From Thalassovita aquimarina (GTDB lineage Bacteria > Pseudomonadota > Alphaproteobacteria > Rhodobacterales > Rhodobacteraceae), in contig NZ_JADMKU010000008.1 in assembly GCF_018219815.1 (NCBI RefSeq), positions 62,001 to 126,000 on the forward strand: a DNA stretch of 64,000 bases. Reading direction: 5' to 3'. The notes under the pieces were generated by a model. It searched no databases and was not told the DNA's origin. It saw only the letters and a program-made list of their open reading frames with translations. The translations under genes were made by a program, and so were the position numbers. Each line of letters starts with the position of its first letter. The first letter of the stretch is position 1. Positions 8,531 through 17,276 of this stretch are shown here, piece by piece.

Positions 8531-8535
8531 GTCTT

Positions 8536-9390
8536 TCATCCTTCGGCGAGTGTGGCAATTGCGGTCATGGCAAGCGCGCCGTCGTGGCGCCGCACCCACA
8601 GACGGAACGTCCGTTCCGCCTTGTCCGGTGCGCCATGAACCGAGAAGTCGTTGATGTCGAAAACCGGAGCGACGGCGCGGAACGAAAAGTCCGCGATCCG
8701 CGCCCCCGGATATTGCCGCCGCAGCAGGTCCAAGAGCAGCGTCGCCAGCAACGGGCCATGTACGACGAGGCCGGGATAACCTTCGTCCTGCTTGCAGAAA
8801 TCGCGGTCGTAATGGATCCGGTGGCCGTTGAAGGTCAGCGCCGAATAGCGTTGCAGCAACACCGGATCGGGATCGATTGCGCGTGAAAAGGCGGATCCCT
8901 CGGGCGCGGATTTCGGCGTCGGCACCGGGGCGCCGGCGGCAGGCGCCTCGCGGTACACGATATCCTGTTCTTCCTCGACGCAGGGAGTATCGCCATCCAG
9001 AATGCGGTGCCGCACCGTGACGAAGACCAATTCGCCGCTGCGCCCCGACTTGTGCGCCACGTCCTTGATCGTCGACACCCGGCGCAGTTGCCGGCCGATC
9101 CGCATCGGGGCTAGCGATGTCAGCCGGCTGCCCGCCCACATCCGGCGCGGCAGCGGGATCGGGGGGATAAACCCGCCGCGCGCCGGATGGCCGTCAGGGC
9201 CCAATTGGCCCTGGGGACAGGGGGTGTGGAAATGTAGCCAGTGCCACAGAAGCGGCAACTCGCCACCATCGGTATAGGGCGGCTCGTCCCTGTCCAGCGT
9301 CGCGCCCAGCGCGTTGGAGGCAAACGGGCCGACCCGTTCCGCGACCTCTTCGCTGCGGCCGATCCATGTCTGAAGATGCGCGATATCCAC
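8536..9390 (-). CDS. MaoC/Meh-like hydratase, probable itaconyl- or mesaconyl-CoA hydratase
   Basis: A 284-residue double-hotdog protein resembling mesaconyl-C4-CoA hydratase and fungal-type HTD2 dehydratases. The second hotdog carries the hydratase-2-like string HYDRDF and a nearby VVHGPL. The start is set at GTG 9390 because CAGGAGGA precedes it; the longer open frame to 9507 would run into the divergent LysR gene. It is the first gene of a four-gene operon (hydratase, acyl-CoA dehydrogenase, CoA-transferase, lyase). In itaconate degradation the matching step hydrates itaconyl-CoA (via mesaconyl-CoA) to citramalyl-CoA. The family is well supported and the exact substrate is not. Confidence 0.78.
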   Translation of the reverse strand: MDIAHLQTWIGRSEEVAERVGPFASNALGATLDRDEPPYTDGGELPLLWHWLHFHTPCPQGQLGPDGHPARGGFIPPIPLPRRMWAGSRLTSLAPMRIGRQLRRVSTIKDVAHKSGRSGELVFVTVRHRILDGDTPCVEEEQDIVYREAPAAGAPVPTPKSAPEGSAFSRAIDPDPVLLQRYSALTFNGHRIHYDRDFCKQDEGYPGLVVHGPLLATLLLDLLRRQYPGARIADFSFRAVAPVFDINDFSVHGAPDKAERTFRLWVRRHDGALAMTAIATLAEG

Positions 9391-9470
9391 CGGGTCCTCC
9401 TGCGGTCGTGTTTTGCCGCTGTGATGCCATGCGGTTTGCGTTTTCCAAATTCGCCATTTATCAAGGCTGC

Positions 9471-9487
9471 GTTCGGGTTTTCCGAAC
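9471..9487. promoter_or_regulatory. Inverted repeat in the hydratase/LysR divergent promoter
   Basis: GTTCGG-N5-CCGAAC forms 6-bp arms just before the LysR ribosome-binding site. LysR-type regulators usually bind dyads with a T-N11-A core near their own divergent promoter, so this is a candidate site for autoregulation. Confidence 0.35.
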
Positions 9488-9501
9488 ACGGAGGCAACGG
9501 A

Positions 9502-10404
9502 ATGCATATTCAGCTTCAGGATCTTCAGCTTTTCGTTCAGGTCGCCGAGGCCGGGAACCTGACCCGCGGCGCGCAGCGGGCCTTCCTGTCGCCCCCCGCC
9601 GCAAGCGCCCGCATCCGCGCGCTGGAGGACCAGCTGGGCGCGCAGGTCCTGTATCGCAGCAACAAGGGGATCAGCCTGACACAGGCCGGCGAAACCCTGT
9701 TACAGCATGCCCGGCTGATCCTGCGGCAGGTCGATTTCCTGAAAGACGACTTCGCCGGGGACGAATTCGGCGGCCATGTCCGGATCTTCGCCAACACCAC
9801 GGCGGTGACCGAGTTCCTGCCGGAATTCCTTGCCGGTTTCATGGCAGAACATCCGCACCTGACCGTCGACCTGCAGGAACGGCTGACCCACGACATCCTG
9901 CGCTCCATTCAGGACGGCACGGCGGATCTGGGCATTTTCTCGGGCGAGGTGGACGCCGGCGACCTCGAGGTGATCCGCTTTTCCACCGACCGGCTGGTGC
10001 TGGCGACGCCACAGGATCATCCGCTGGCCGATTGCCGCGAACTGCGCTTCGCCGACACGCTGGAGCACGAACATATCGGCCTGCACGAAGGCAGCACGCT
10101 GCTCGCCTTCCTGCGCGGGCTGATGGAAAAGAACGGCTATGAACGCGCGCTGCGCATTCAGGTCCGCAGCTTCGAGGCGATGTGCCGGCTGGTCGAGGCC
10201 GGTGTCGGTATCGGCGTGGTGCCCGAAAGCGCCGCCCGCCGCCACGCCCGCACCATGCAGCTGTCGCTGCTTCGCCTGTCCGACAGCTGGGCCACCCGCG
10301 ACCGCTGCGTCGCGGTGCGCAGCCGTTCGGCCCTGCCCCGCAGCGCCCGCGCGCTGGTCGATGCGCTGGTGCAATCCGGCATTGGCGGCGACGTCGCGGG
10401 CTAG
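9502..10404 (+). CDS. LysR family regulator of the adjacent C5-dicarboxylate operon
   Basis: A 300-residue LysR-type regulator started at ATG 9502, with GGAGG at good spacing. Residues ~4-65 form the winged helix-turn-helix (LQLFVQVAEAGNLTRGAQ, PPAASARIRALEDQLG). Residues ~90-290 form the effector-binding domain (VRIFANTTAVTEFLP, GVGIGVVPESAA). It is divergent from the hydratase-led operon, just as the LysR gene faces the itaconate operon of Pseudomonas aeruginosa. It probably senses an unsaturated or hydroxylated dicarboxylate or its CoA ester. The gene ends in TAG, so amber is used as a normal stop here. Confidence 0.85.
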   Translation: MHIQLQDLQLFVQVAEAGNLTRGAQRAFLSPPAASARIRALEDQLGAQVLYRSNKGISLTQAGETLLQHARLILRQVDFLKDDFAGDEFGGHVRIFANTTAVTEFLPEFLAGFMAEHPHLTVDLQERLTHDILRSIQDGTADLGIFSGEVDAGDLEVIRFSTDRLVLATPQDHPLADCRELRFADTLEHEHIGLHEGSTLLAFLRGLMEKNGYERALRIQVRSFEAMCRLVEAGVGIGVVPESAARRHARTMQLSLLRLSDSWATRDRCVAVRSRSALPRSARALVDALVQSGIGGDVAG

Positions 10405-10580
10405 GCCAAATCCGCGCTATCTCAGCTTGTTATAACGGCTTGCACCCATCGGGATTGGAAAGCGCAAGCCCCTCCTGACATCTTTTACGGCAGCATCTCT
10501 GCGGGGATGCCGCGCGGTTTTTCGCGAATGCGGCCGCGTACGAACACCAAAGACCAAGCCGTAAGAAGTCAGGAGTAACA

Positions 10581-11498
10581 ATGGACGATTTCTCGTCATC
10601 CGGTGCGCCCCGCGAGGACGCGATGCAAGCCAATCCGCGCATTCCGTACAGGTTGGCGAGCCAGCAGCGCCCGCTGACCGGCCCCGAGGGCAAGCGCCTG
10701 ATCGTGAACCTGGTCGTGAATATCGAACACTGGCCGTTCGACCGGGAAATGCCGCGCAAACTGCTGACCCCGCCACACGGGCGCGACCAAGTGCCCGACG
10801 TGCCCAATTTCTGCTGGGCCGATTACGGCATGCGGGCAGGCATGGCGCGGCTGCTGTCGCTGTTTGACGCGCGCGACCTGCCGGTATCGGCCAGCATCAA
10901 CGCCACGGCGATCGACACCTATGCAGACTGCGCCGAAGCGATCCGCGACGCGGAGTGGGAATTCGTCGGACACGGCATGCACCAGACCGGGCTGAGCGCG
11001 CAAAGCGGCGAAGCCGGTGTGATCCGCGAGACGCTGGAGAAGCTGCGCGCCTTCACCGGAAAACCGGTGCGCGGCTGGCTCAGCCCGGGGCTGCGCGAAA
11101 CCGCTGACACGCCCGATATCCTCGCCGCCGAAGGGGTCGAATACCTGTGCGACTGGAGCGTTGACGACGTACCGCACCGGATGCGGGCGGCCCCGCGCGA
11201 CCTGATCGCGATGCCCTATACGCTCGAACTGAACGACTCGGTCGTCTACGCGGTGGAAAAGCACAGCTCGGACGAAATGTTCCAGCGCCTGCAAACGACG
11301 CTGGAATGTTTCGCGGGCGAAACCGAACCGGCAGGCGCCAAGGTGATGGGCATCGGGCTGCATCCGCACCTGATCGGCGTACCGCATCGTTTCCCCTACC
11401 TGGTTCGCATGCTCGACCTGCTGCAAGCCCGCGACGACGTGATCTTCATGACCGGGGCGCAGGTCGCCGACTGGTTCACCAAGGAGACGGCGGCATGA
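10581..11498 (+). CDS. Polysaccharide-deacetylase-fold amidohydrolase (PuuE allantoinase / imidase-like)
   Basis: A 305-residue NodB-fold protein starting at ATG 10581 behind AGGAG. It lacks a signal peptide, so it is cytoplasmic and unlikely to act on cell-wall glycans. Motifs such as LVVNIEHW, EFVGHGMHQTG and GWLSPGLRETADTPDILA match the PuuE-like branch, which hydrolyses cyclic amides (allantoin). A bacterial imidase that opens cyclic imides has also been reported, to my knowledge, from this fold. The stop overlaps the next start (ATGA); the next gene encodes an isochorismatase-like amidase. A two-step ring opening and half-amide hydrolysis is therefore plausible. The substrate is unknown. 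Confidence 0.75.
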   Translation: MDDFSSSGAPREDAMQANPRIPYRLASQQRPLTGPEGKRLIVNLVVNIEHWPFDREMPRKLLTPPHGRDQVPDVPNFCWADYGMRAGMARLLSLFDARDLPVSASINATAIDTYADCAEAIRDAEWEFVGHGMHQTGLSAQSGEAGVIRETLEKLRAFTGKPVRGWLSPGLRETADTPDILAAEGVEYLCDWSVDDVPHRMRAAPRDLIAMPYTLELNDSVVYAVEKHSSDEMFQRLQTTLECFAGETEPAGAKVMGIGLHPHLIGVPHRFPYLVRMLDLLQARDDVIFMTGAQVADWFTKETAA

Positions 11499-12154
11499 CG
11501 GCAAATGAACCCGATATCCTGAGCGATTTCGCCGATCGCTTCGCGCCGGAACACACCGCGCTGCTGATCATCGACATGCAGAAGGATTTCTGCCTCGACG
11601 GTTTCGCAACCAGCCGCGCCGGCCGGCCGCTGGACGCGGCGCGCGCGATCATCCCGACGCTGGAAACCCTGCTCGATGCAGCGCGCAGGTCGGGCGTTCT
11701 GGTCTGTCACGTGGGGTTCTGGACGCTGGAACAGCACCTCAGCGACACCGCGCCCTGGCTGGCGCAGCGCCGCCGCGCCACCTATGCGTCGGACCGGATC
11801 GCGATGGAGGGCAGCGAGGGCGCCGATTTCATCGAACCGCTGTCGCCGCAGCCGGGCGAACCGGTGATCCGCAAGCACCGCTACAGCGCCTTCAAGGGCA
11901 CCGACCTGGACATGGTGCTGCGGTCGCGCGGCATCCGGTCGGTGGTGCCGACCGGCGTGTCGACCAATGTCTGCGTCGAAAGCACCCTGCGCGACGCCTT
12001 CGAAACCGGCCATTACACCGCCTTGCCCCGCGATGCCTGCGCGTCATGGGACATGGACCTGCATAACGCCACCCTGAAAACCGCAAATGCCCGCTTCGGT
12101 CTGGTCTGCGACAGCGCCGACCTGATCAAAGCATGGACTGGAGAACCACAATGA
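11495..12154 (+). CDS. Isochorismatase-like cysteine hydrolase (probable amidase)
   Basis: A 219-residue protein of the isochorismatase fold with a full cysteine-hydrolase triad: D27 in LLIIDMQKDF, K127 in IRKHRY and C160 in TGVSTNVCVE. Relatives include maleamate amidohydrolase, N-carbamoylsarcosine amidase, ureidoacrylate amidase and nicotinamidase, which release ammonia from linear amides. It overlaps the gene before it and the gene after it by ATGA, so the three are translated as a unit. After a ring-opening imidase, a half-amidase making a free dicarboxylate would fit. Confidence 0.82.
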   Translation: MTANEPDILSDFADRFAPEHTALLIIDMQKDFCLDGFATSRAGRPLDAARAIIPTLETLLDAARRSGVLVCHVGFWTLEQHLSDTAPWLAQRRRATYASDRIAMEGSEGADFIEPLSPQPGEPVIRKHRYSAFKGTDLDMVLRSRGIRSVVPTGVSTNVCVESTLRDAFETGHYTALPRDACASWDMDLHNATLKTANARFGLVCDSADLIKAWTGEPQ

Positions 12155-13563
12155 AAGACGCCAATACCCCAACCCGCAGCCTGACCGAGGACGCCGCCGG
12201 CTTTGCCGCATCGCTGTCCTATGACGACATCCCGCAGCATACCCGCCATATCGCCAAGCGCTGCATCATCGACGGCCTCGGCGTCATGCTGGCCGGGACC
12301 GAACAGGAGGCCCTGAAGGTCGCGGAACGCTATCTCGGCGCGACCGGTTCAACGCCCGTTGCGCGACCGGTGGGGAACCGGGCCCTGAAGGTGTCGCCGC
12401 AGCAGGCGGCGTTCTGGAACGGTCTGGCGGGCCACGCGATGGATTGGGATGACACCCAGGTCGCCGAAGGACCGGACCGCCCCTATGGGTTGCTGACCCA
12501 TCCCACCGTGCCGCCGCTGTCGGCGGTTCTGGCCCTGACCGAGGCCGAGGACGGCATCACCGGCAAGGATTTCCTCACCGGTTTCGTCGCCGGCGTCGAG
12601 GTCGAAAGCAAGATCGCCGAGGCGATCAATCCCGACCACTACAACCTCGGCTTCCATACCAGCGGCACGATCGGCACTTTCGGGTCCGCTGCTGCCTCCG
12701 CCAATCTCCTCGGCTTCGACGCGGACCGCACCGCGCAGGTTCTGGGCGGGGCGGCGTCGATGGCCGCCGGTATCCGGGCGAATTTCGGCACGATGGGCAA
12801 ACCGATGCATGTCGGCCGGTCGTCGGAAAACGGTGTCACCAGCGCCCTGCTGGCGCGCGAAGGCTTCACCTTCAATGACGCCGCTCTGGACGGGCAATGG
12901 GGGTATCTGTCGGTCGCCGGGCGGGGCGGCGAACCCGATCTGGTTCTGGGCCGGTTCGGCAACCCGTTTTCGCTGTCGGAACCCGGGGTCAGCATCAAGC
13001 CCTACCCCTGCGGTGTGCTCACCCACCCGTCGATGGACACGATGAAGGCGCTGATGGACGAACACGGCCTGACGCCGGATGACATCGAGAAAGTGACGCT
13101 GTTCGCTTCCAACAACATTCTGCACCCGATCCGGTTCCGCACCGCGCAGACCGAACTGGAGGGCAAGTTCTGCATGGCCTTCCTGCTGTCGGCGATCATC
13201 CTGACCGGCCGCGCCGGCAAGGCTGAATTCACCGACGCCTTCGTGCAAAGCCCCGAATGCCAGGCGATGCAGCAGCGGGTCGAAACCCAGTTCGATCCCG
13301 ACATCGCGGCGATGGGCCACGACAAGATCCTGTCGCGCATCGAGGTGGTCACCAAATCCGGCCAGACCCTGCAGAAATTCTCGGATGACCGCTATCGCGG
13401 CGGACCGCAGAACCCGCTGTCCGATGCAGAGGTCGAGGACAAGTTCATGGACTGCGTGGCCGGTATCCTGACCGACGCCCAGGCGCGCGCCGTGCTCGAC
13501 ACGATCTGGTCGATCGAAGATCAGGCCGATGCCCGCGTGCTGCTCGACCGGGTGAACGGCTGA
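12151..13563 (+). CDS. MmgE/PrpD family protein (first copy)
   Basis: A 470-residue MmgE/PrpD protein starting at ATG 12151 with GGAG seven bases upstream. The N-terminal helical domain and the C-terminal lid are both complete. The sequence is most family-like at GLGVMLAGTEQEALKV, NGLAGHAMDWDDT and SIKPYPCGVLTHPSMDT. The family includes 2-methylcitrate dehydratase, cis-aconitate decarboxylase and iminodisuccinate epimerase, all acting on branched or unsaturated di- and tricarboxylates. Coupled to the amidase, it may process the acid that amidase releases. A second, distantly similar copy lies at 14593 on the other strand. Confidence 0.83.
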   Translation: MKDANTPTRSLTEDAAGFAASLSYDDIPQHTRHIAKRCIIDGLGVMLAGTEQEALKVAERYLGATGSTPVARPVGNRALKVSPQQAAFWNGLAGHAMDWDDTQVAEGPDRPYGLLTHPTVPPLSAVLALTEAEDGITGKDFLTGFVAGVEVESKIAEAINPDHYNLGFHTSGTIGTFGSAAASANLLGFDADRTAQVLGGAASMAAGIRANFGTMGKPMHVGRSSENGVTSALLAREGFTFNDAALDGQWGYLSVAGRGGEPDLVLGRFGNPFSLSEPGVSIKPYPCGVLTHPSMDTMKALMDEHGLTPDDIEKVTLFASNNILHPIRFRTAQTELEGKFCMAFLLSAIILTGRAGKAEFTDAFVQSPECQAMQQRVETQFDPDIAAMGHDKILSRIEVVTKSGQTLQKFSDDRYRGGPQNPLSDAEVEDKFMDCVAGILTDAQARAVLDTIWSIEDQADARVLLDRVNG

Positions 13564-13647
13564 CCCCAGTTCCGGCGGTTTCTTTTCTCGGACGTTTTTC
13601 TGTTCTACTGTGAACAGGTTAACGTCAACCGCCGGAACACATTCCCC

Positions 13648-14577
13648 ATGGAAATGCGTCAGCTTCACTATTTCGTCGCGCTTGCAGAAGAATCCAGCGT
13701 GTCGCGCGCCGCGGTCAAACTGTCCGTGGCGCAACCGGCGATCAGCCGCCAGATCAGGATGCTGGAAGAGGAACTGGGCGTCACCCTGTTCCATCGCACC
13801 GGGCGCGGCATGAAGCTAACCAGCGCCGGCAGTTTCTTCGAGGGCCGGGTGCGCCAGATCCTGAACGACCTGGGCGAACTGGAACATGACGTGCGCCAGT
13901 TGAAGGGCGTCATCGAGGGCAAGGTGACACTGGGGCTGCCGCCGACCGAAAGCCACATCCTGGTGCCGCCGCTGCTCAGGGCGCTGCGCGCCAGCCATCC
14001 CGGTGTCGACCTGCGCATAGTCGAGGCGTTCAGCGGCGATGTCAGCGAACTTCTGACCACCGGGCATATCGACGTCGCGCTGTTCTACAAGGCGCCGCGC
14101 ACGAAACATTACGTCGCCGACGAATTGCTGCATGAAAGCCTGTACCTGTTGCAGTCCGGCGCCTCTTCTCAACCCGAGCAGGAAACGCTGAGCATTGCCG
14201 ACCTCGCCGATTGGCCGATGGTGCTGCCCAGCCGCCGTCACGGGTTGCGCGCGCTGCTGGAACAGATGTGCAACGATGTCGGGGTCGACCTTAACGTGGA
14301 ATACGAGATCGACTCGCTGATGCCGCTCGTCCGAATGGTCGAAGACGGCACCGCAGCGACAGTGCTGCCCTACAACGCCGTGCAAAGGGAAATCGAAGAA
14401 GGGCGCATCGTGGCGACGCAGATCGATCCGTTGCAGCTCCGCCGGGTTCTGGTGCTGGCCACCACCACCCACCATCCCGTTCGCACTGCCATGCGCATCG
14501 TCGCCCAGCTCTGTTCGGATATCGTGCGCGACCTGGTGGCGGACGGGAAGTGGCAGGGCATCATCCCGAAAACCTGA
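13648..14577 (+). CDS. LysR family transcriptional regulator (second)
   Basis: A 309-residue LysR regulator with the typical N-terminus RQLHYFVALAEESSVSRAA and VAQPAISRQIRMLEEELG, followed by a two-lobed effector domain. It follows the first MmgE/PrpD gene by 84 bp and converges on the second MmgE/PrpD gene (15-bp gap). No clear Shine-Dalgarno sequence precedes ATG 13648; ATG 13654 is possible. It probably controls the upstream amidase operon, the TRAP operon, or both. Confidence 0.85.
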   Translation: MEMRQLHYFVALAEESSVSRAAVKLSVAQPAISRQIRMLEEELGVTLFHRTGRGMKLTSAGSFFEGRVRQILNDLGELEHDVRQLKGVIEGKVTLGLPPTESHILVPPLLRALRASHPGVDLRIVEAFSGDVSELLTTGHIDVALFYKAPRTKHYVADELLHESLYLLQSGASSQPEQETLSIADLADWPMVLPSRRHGLRALLEQMCNDVGVDLNVEYEIDSLMPLVRMVEDGTAATVLPYNAVQREIEEGRIVATQIDPLQLRRVLVLATTTHHPVRTAMRIVAQLCSDIVRDLVADGKWQGIIPKT

Positions 14578-14592
14578 CCCGGCGCGCCGAAA

Positions 14593-15960
14593 TCAATCCG
14601 CGCGCGGGCAGGCCAGGTCCATCAGGTCGCGGACATCCCCGAGGGTTTCGATATCCGAAATCCGGCCGGAAAGTGCCGCGGCCTCATCCGCCGACAAGGG
14701 CAGTGCCGCCGCCCGGCAATTGGCCCCGAACTTCGCCAGCCGCTGCGCGGTCGATACCGGGTTCGAAGGATGCCCCAGGGCCTGCCCGATGGTTTCGGTC
14801 TCGGTGGTGCCGTCGGCATATTCCAAGGTGACGCGGCTGGGACCGAAGGCGCTTGGTTCGGCCATGTCGAAGGTCTGCACCTCGATCCGCTCGGCCAGTA
14901 TCAGGGCGGCCGTGTCGGCCAGCGCTTCGGGGGTGAAATGATCCACGCCGACGTTTCCTTCCAGCAGGCAGCGGGCCACGCAGTAGGACAGGCACAGCCG
15001 GGCATAGTTGGCCGGCATGCCGATCTGTGCCGGCCGGCCGACCAGGGAGTGGGCAACGGGGGATACCGTCACCACGATGCCGTGAAGCATCTCGGGATCG
15101 GCGGCACGGCGGACCTGCAGGCGCATCACCGCCTCGATCGCGCCATGGGTTGCGCGACCTGTGGGGAAGGGTTTTTCCACCACCTCTTCGATCCGCCTTT
15201 GCTTGCGCAGGTCGTCCAGAACCGGCGCCAGATCGACGGCGTCCTCGAACAGTTTGAAATAGCCGAACCGGCCCTCGAACGTATCCTTTGTCGCCGCCAG
15301 CCCGGCCCGGGCGAGATCGACCGCCTCCACCGCCGCGCGGGCATTGAAGCCAATCTGGAGCGCCAGCAGCATCGTGCCTTCCTCATGCGCCTGCATCGAC
15401 CCGCCCGACTGGGCGTATTGTGCCCCGAAAGCGTTGATCAACTGGTCGCGGTCAAGCCCGGCAACCTTGCCGGCGGCGGCAACCGCGCCGAGACCGCCAA
15501 CCACCGCCGGGCGGAAGAATTTCATCGGCGCGGTACCGGCAAGGCCGATCGCGGCGGCGATATCGACCCCCGCCACCACCGCCTCGACCAGCGTCCGGCC
15601 TAACACGCCGCCCTGCTGTTCGGCCACGGCCAAAGCGGCGGGCAGGATCGCCGTCAGCGCGTGCACCACGGCGTCTTCGTGCAGGCAGTCGAACTCGGAA
15701 TTGTGGATGCAGTATGCGTTGTGGAAAGCCGCCAGCCCGGGCGGAAACCGGCCTTCGCGGCCAAAAACCCGGCATTGCGCGCCCTGCCCCCAGCCCGAGG
15801 CGGCCCCGGACAGTTCCGCCGCCCATTGGCCCGAACTCCCCGCAAGCCCCACCCCGATCGAGTCGAGGATCAGCCGCCCGGCGGCCGAAATGGTTTCCTC
15901 GGAAAGATCCTCGTACCGCGTCGCCAGGACGTGGGCGGCAAAATACCCGGCTGCATCCAT
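14593..15960 (-). CDS. MmgE/PrpD family protein (second copy)
   Basis: A 455-residue MmgE/PrpD protein with AGGAG upstream of ATG 15960. It is recognised by ILDSIGVGLAGSSG near residue 35 and HNSEFDCLHEDAVVHA near residue 85; this second motif corresponds to the GHAMDWDD region of the first copy but differs strongly, so the pair are old paralogues rather than a recent duplication. It is the last gene of the TRAP operon, 24 bp after the large permease. It probably converts the imported carboxylate by dehydration, isomerisation or decarboxylation. Confidence 0.83.
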   Translation of the reverse strand: MDAAGYFAAHVLATRYEDLSEETISAAGRLILDSIGVGLAGSSGQWAAELSGAASGWGQGAQCRVFGREGRFPPGLAAFHNAYCIHNSEFDCLHEDAVVHALTAILPAALAVAEQQGGVLGRTLVEAVVAGVDIAAAIGLAGTAPMKFFRPAVVGGLGAVAAAGKVAGLDRDQLINAFGAQYAQSGGSMQAHEEGTMLLALQIGFNARAAVEAVDLARAGLAATKDTFEGRFGYFKLFEDAVDLAPVLDDLRKQRRIEEVVEKPFPTGRATHGAIEAVMRLQVRRAADPEMLHGIVVTVSPVAHSLVGRPAQIGMPANYARLCLSYCVARCLLEGNVGVDHFTPEALADTAALILAERIEVQTFDMAEPSAFGPSRVTLEYADGTTETETIGQALGHPSNPVSTAQRLAKFGANCRAAALPLSADEAAALSGRISDIETLGDVRDLMDLACPRAD

Positions 15961-15984
15961 GGTCTGTCTCCTGTCTTCTACCGT

Positions 15985-17271
15985 TTAACGGGCCATTTCG
16001 GGCAGCCAGAGCGCGATCGACGGAAAGGCGATCACGAGGCCGATCATCAACAGCATCACGCCGACAAAGGGCATCGTTCCCACCATCACGTCGTTCATCG
16101 ACCCCCGTGCCGGGCGGATGCTCTGCACCACGAACAGGTTCAGCCCGATCGGCGGCGTCACCAGCGCGGTTTCCAGGAGCAACATCAAGATGATGCCGAA
16201 CCAGACCGGGTCGAAGCCCAGCGACACCACGATCGGGGTGACGATCGGCACGGTGGCGATCATCATCGACAGCGTTTCCATGAAACAGCCCAGGATGATG
16301 TAGAAACCAGCAATGACGAGAATGGTCTGATAGGGCCCGAGGCCAAGCGTGGAGATGAAGCTTTCCATCGCGTCGGCCAGCCCGATCGCGGAAAAGACCA
16401 AGTTGAGGAAATAGGCGGCGATGACGATCAGCAAGATCATCGCGGTGGTGCGCATCGTTCCTTCGAACGCGGCCAGCAGCACCGGGATGCTGAGTGCCCG
16501 GAACAGTGCCGCGAGGATCAGCGCCGCGATCACGCCCAGGGCCGCCGCTTCGGTCGGGGTTGCGAAACCGGCATAGATCGACCCCACGACCACCGCGAAG
16601 ATCGCGGCCGGCGGCAGCAGATTCGGCAGGCTGCCCAGCCGCGACCGCCATGTCGTTACGATCCGCTTGCCGCCCCACTTGGGATTGATCACGCAGGCGG
16701 CGGCGATCAGCGCCATGAACAGGCCGGCCAGGACCAGCCCCGGAAGGATGCCCGCCAGATACAGCTTGGGCAGCGAGGTGTTGGTCATCACCGCGAAGAT
16801 GATCATGTTGATCGACGGCGGGATCAGGATACCCAGCGTGCCGCCGGCAGCCAGCGTGCCCAGGAACAGCCGTTCGTTATAGCCATAGACCGGGACCTCG
16901 GGCAAAGCGACGGTGCCCACCGTGGCGGCGGTGGCGACCGACGACCCGGAGGTCGCCGCGAACATGGCCGAGGTACCGATATTGGAATGCATCAATCCGC
17001 CCGGCAGCCAGCCCAGCCAGTGCGACAGCGCCATGTACATGCGCGACGACACGCCGGTCCGCAGCAGGATTTCGCCCAGCAGCACGAACATCGGGATCGC
17101 GACCAGAAGACCGTTGGTGCTGGTGGACCAGGCGATATCGCCCAGCGTTCGCACCAGCGGCATCGGCGAATAAAGCTCGGCCAGGATCAGCCCCAGGACG
17201 CCCATCACGGCCGCAACCGGAAGGCTGAGAAGGATCAGGACGATCAGCGTGGAAAGTGCGGTGGCAAGCAT
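15985..17271 (-). CDS. TRAP transporter large permease (DctM)
   Basis: A 428-residue very hydrophobic protein with about 12 membrane segments and DctM signatures such as GGTLGILIPPSINMIIF and PTEAAALGVIAAL. It is the sodium-coupled permease of a tripartite (TRAP) transporter. AAGGA, overlapping the end of the small-permease gene, supports ATG 17271. It works with the DctQ and DctP genes upstream. Substrates of TRAP systems next to MmgE/PrpD genes are usually carboxylates, but the ligand cannot be read from the sequence. Confidence 0.92.
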   Translation of the reverse strand: MLATALSTLIVLILLSLPVAAVMGVLGLILAELYSPMPLVRTLGDIAWSTSTNGLLVAIPMFVLLGEILLRTGVSSRMYMALSHWLGWLPGGLMHSNIGTSAMFAATSGSSVATAATVGTVALPEVPVYGYNERLFLGTLAAGGTLGILIPPSINMIIFAVMTNTSLPKLYLAGILPGLVLAGLFMALIAAACVINPKWGGKRIVTTWRSRLGSLPNLLPPAAIFAVVVGSIYAGFATPTEAAALGVIAALILAALFRALSIPVLLAAFEGTMRTTAMILLIVIAAYFLNLVFSAIGLADAMESFISTLGLGPYQTILVIAGFYIILGCFMETLSMMIATVPIVTPIVVSLGFDPVWFGIILMLLLETALVTPPIGLNLFVVQSIRPARGSMNDVMVGTMPFVGVMLLMIGLVIAFPSIALWLPEMAR

Positions 17272-17276
17272 GGAAC

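Noticed and set aside
8540-9139. N-terminal extension of the acyl-CoA dehydrogenase frame
   Set aside because: The extra residues overlap the hydratase gene in another frame and match no known domain; the dehydrogenase starts near 8530.
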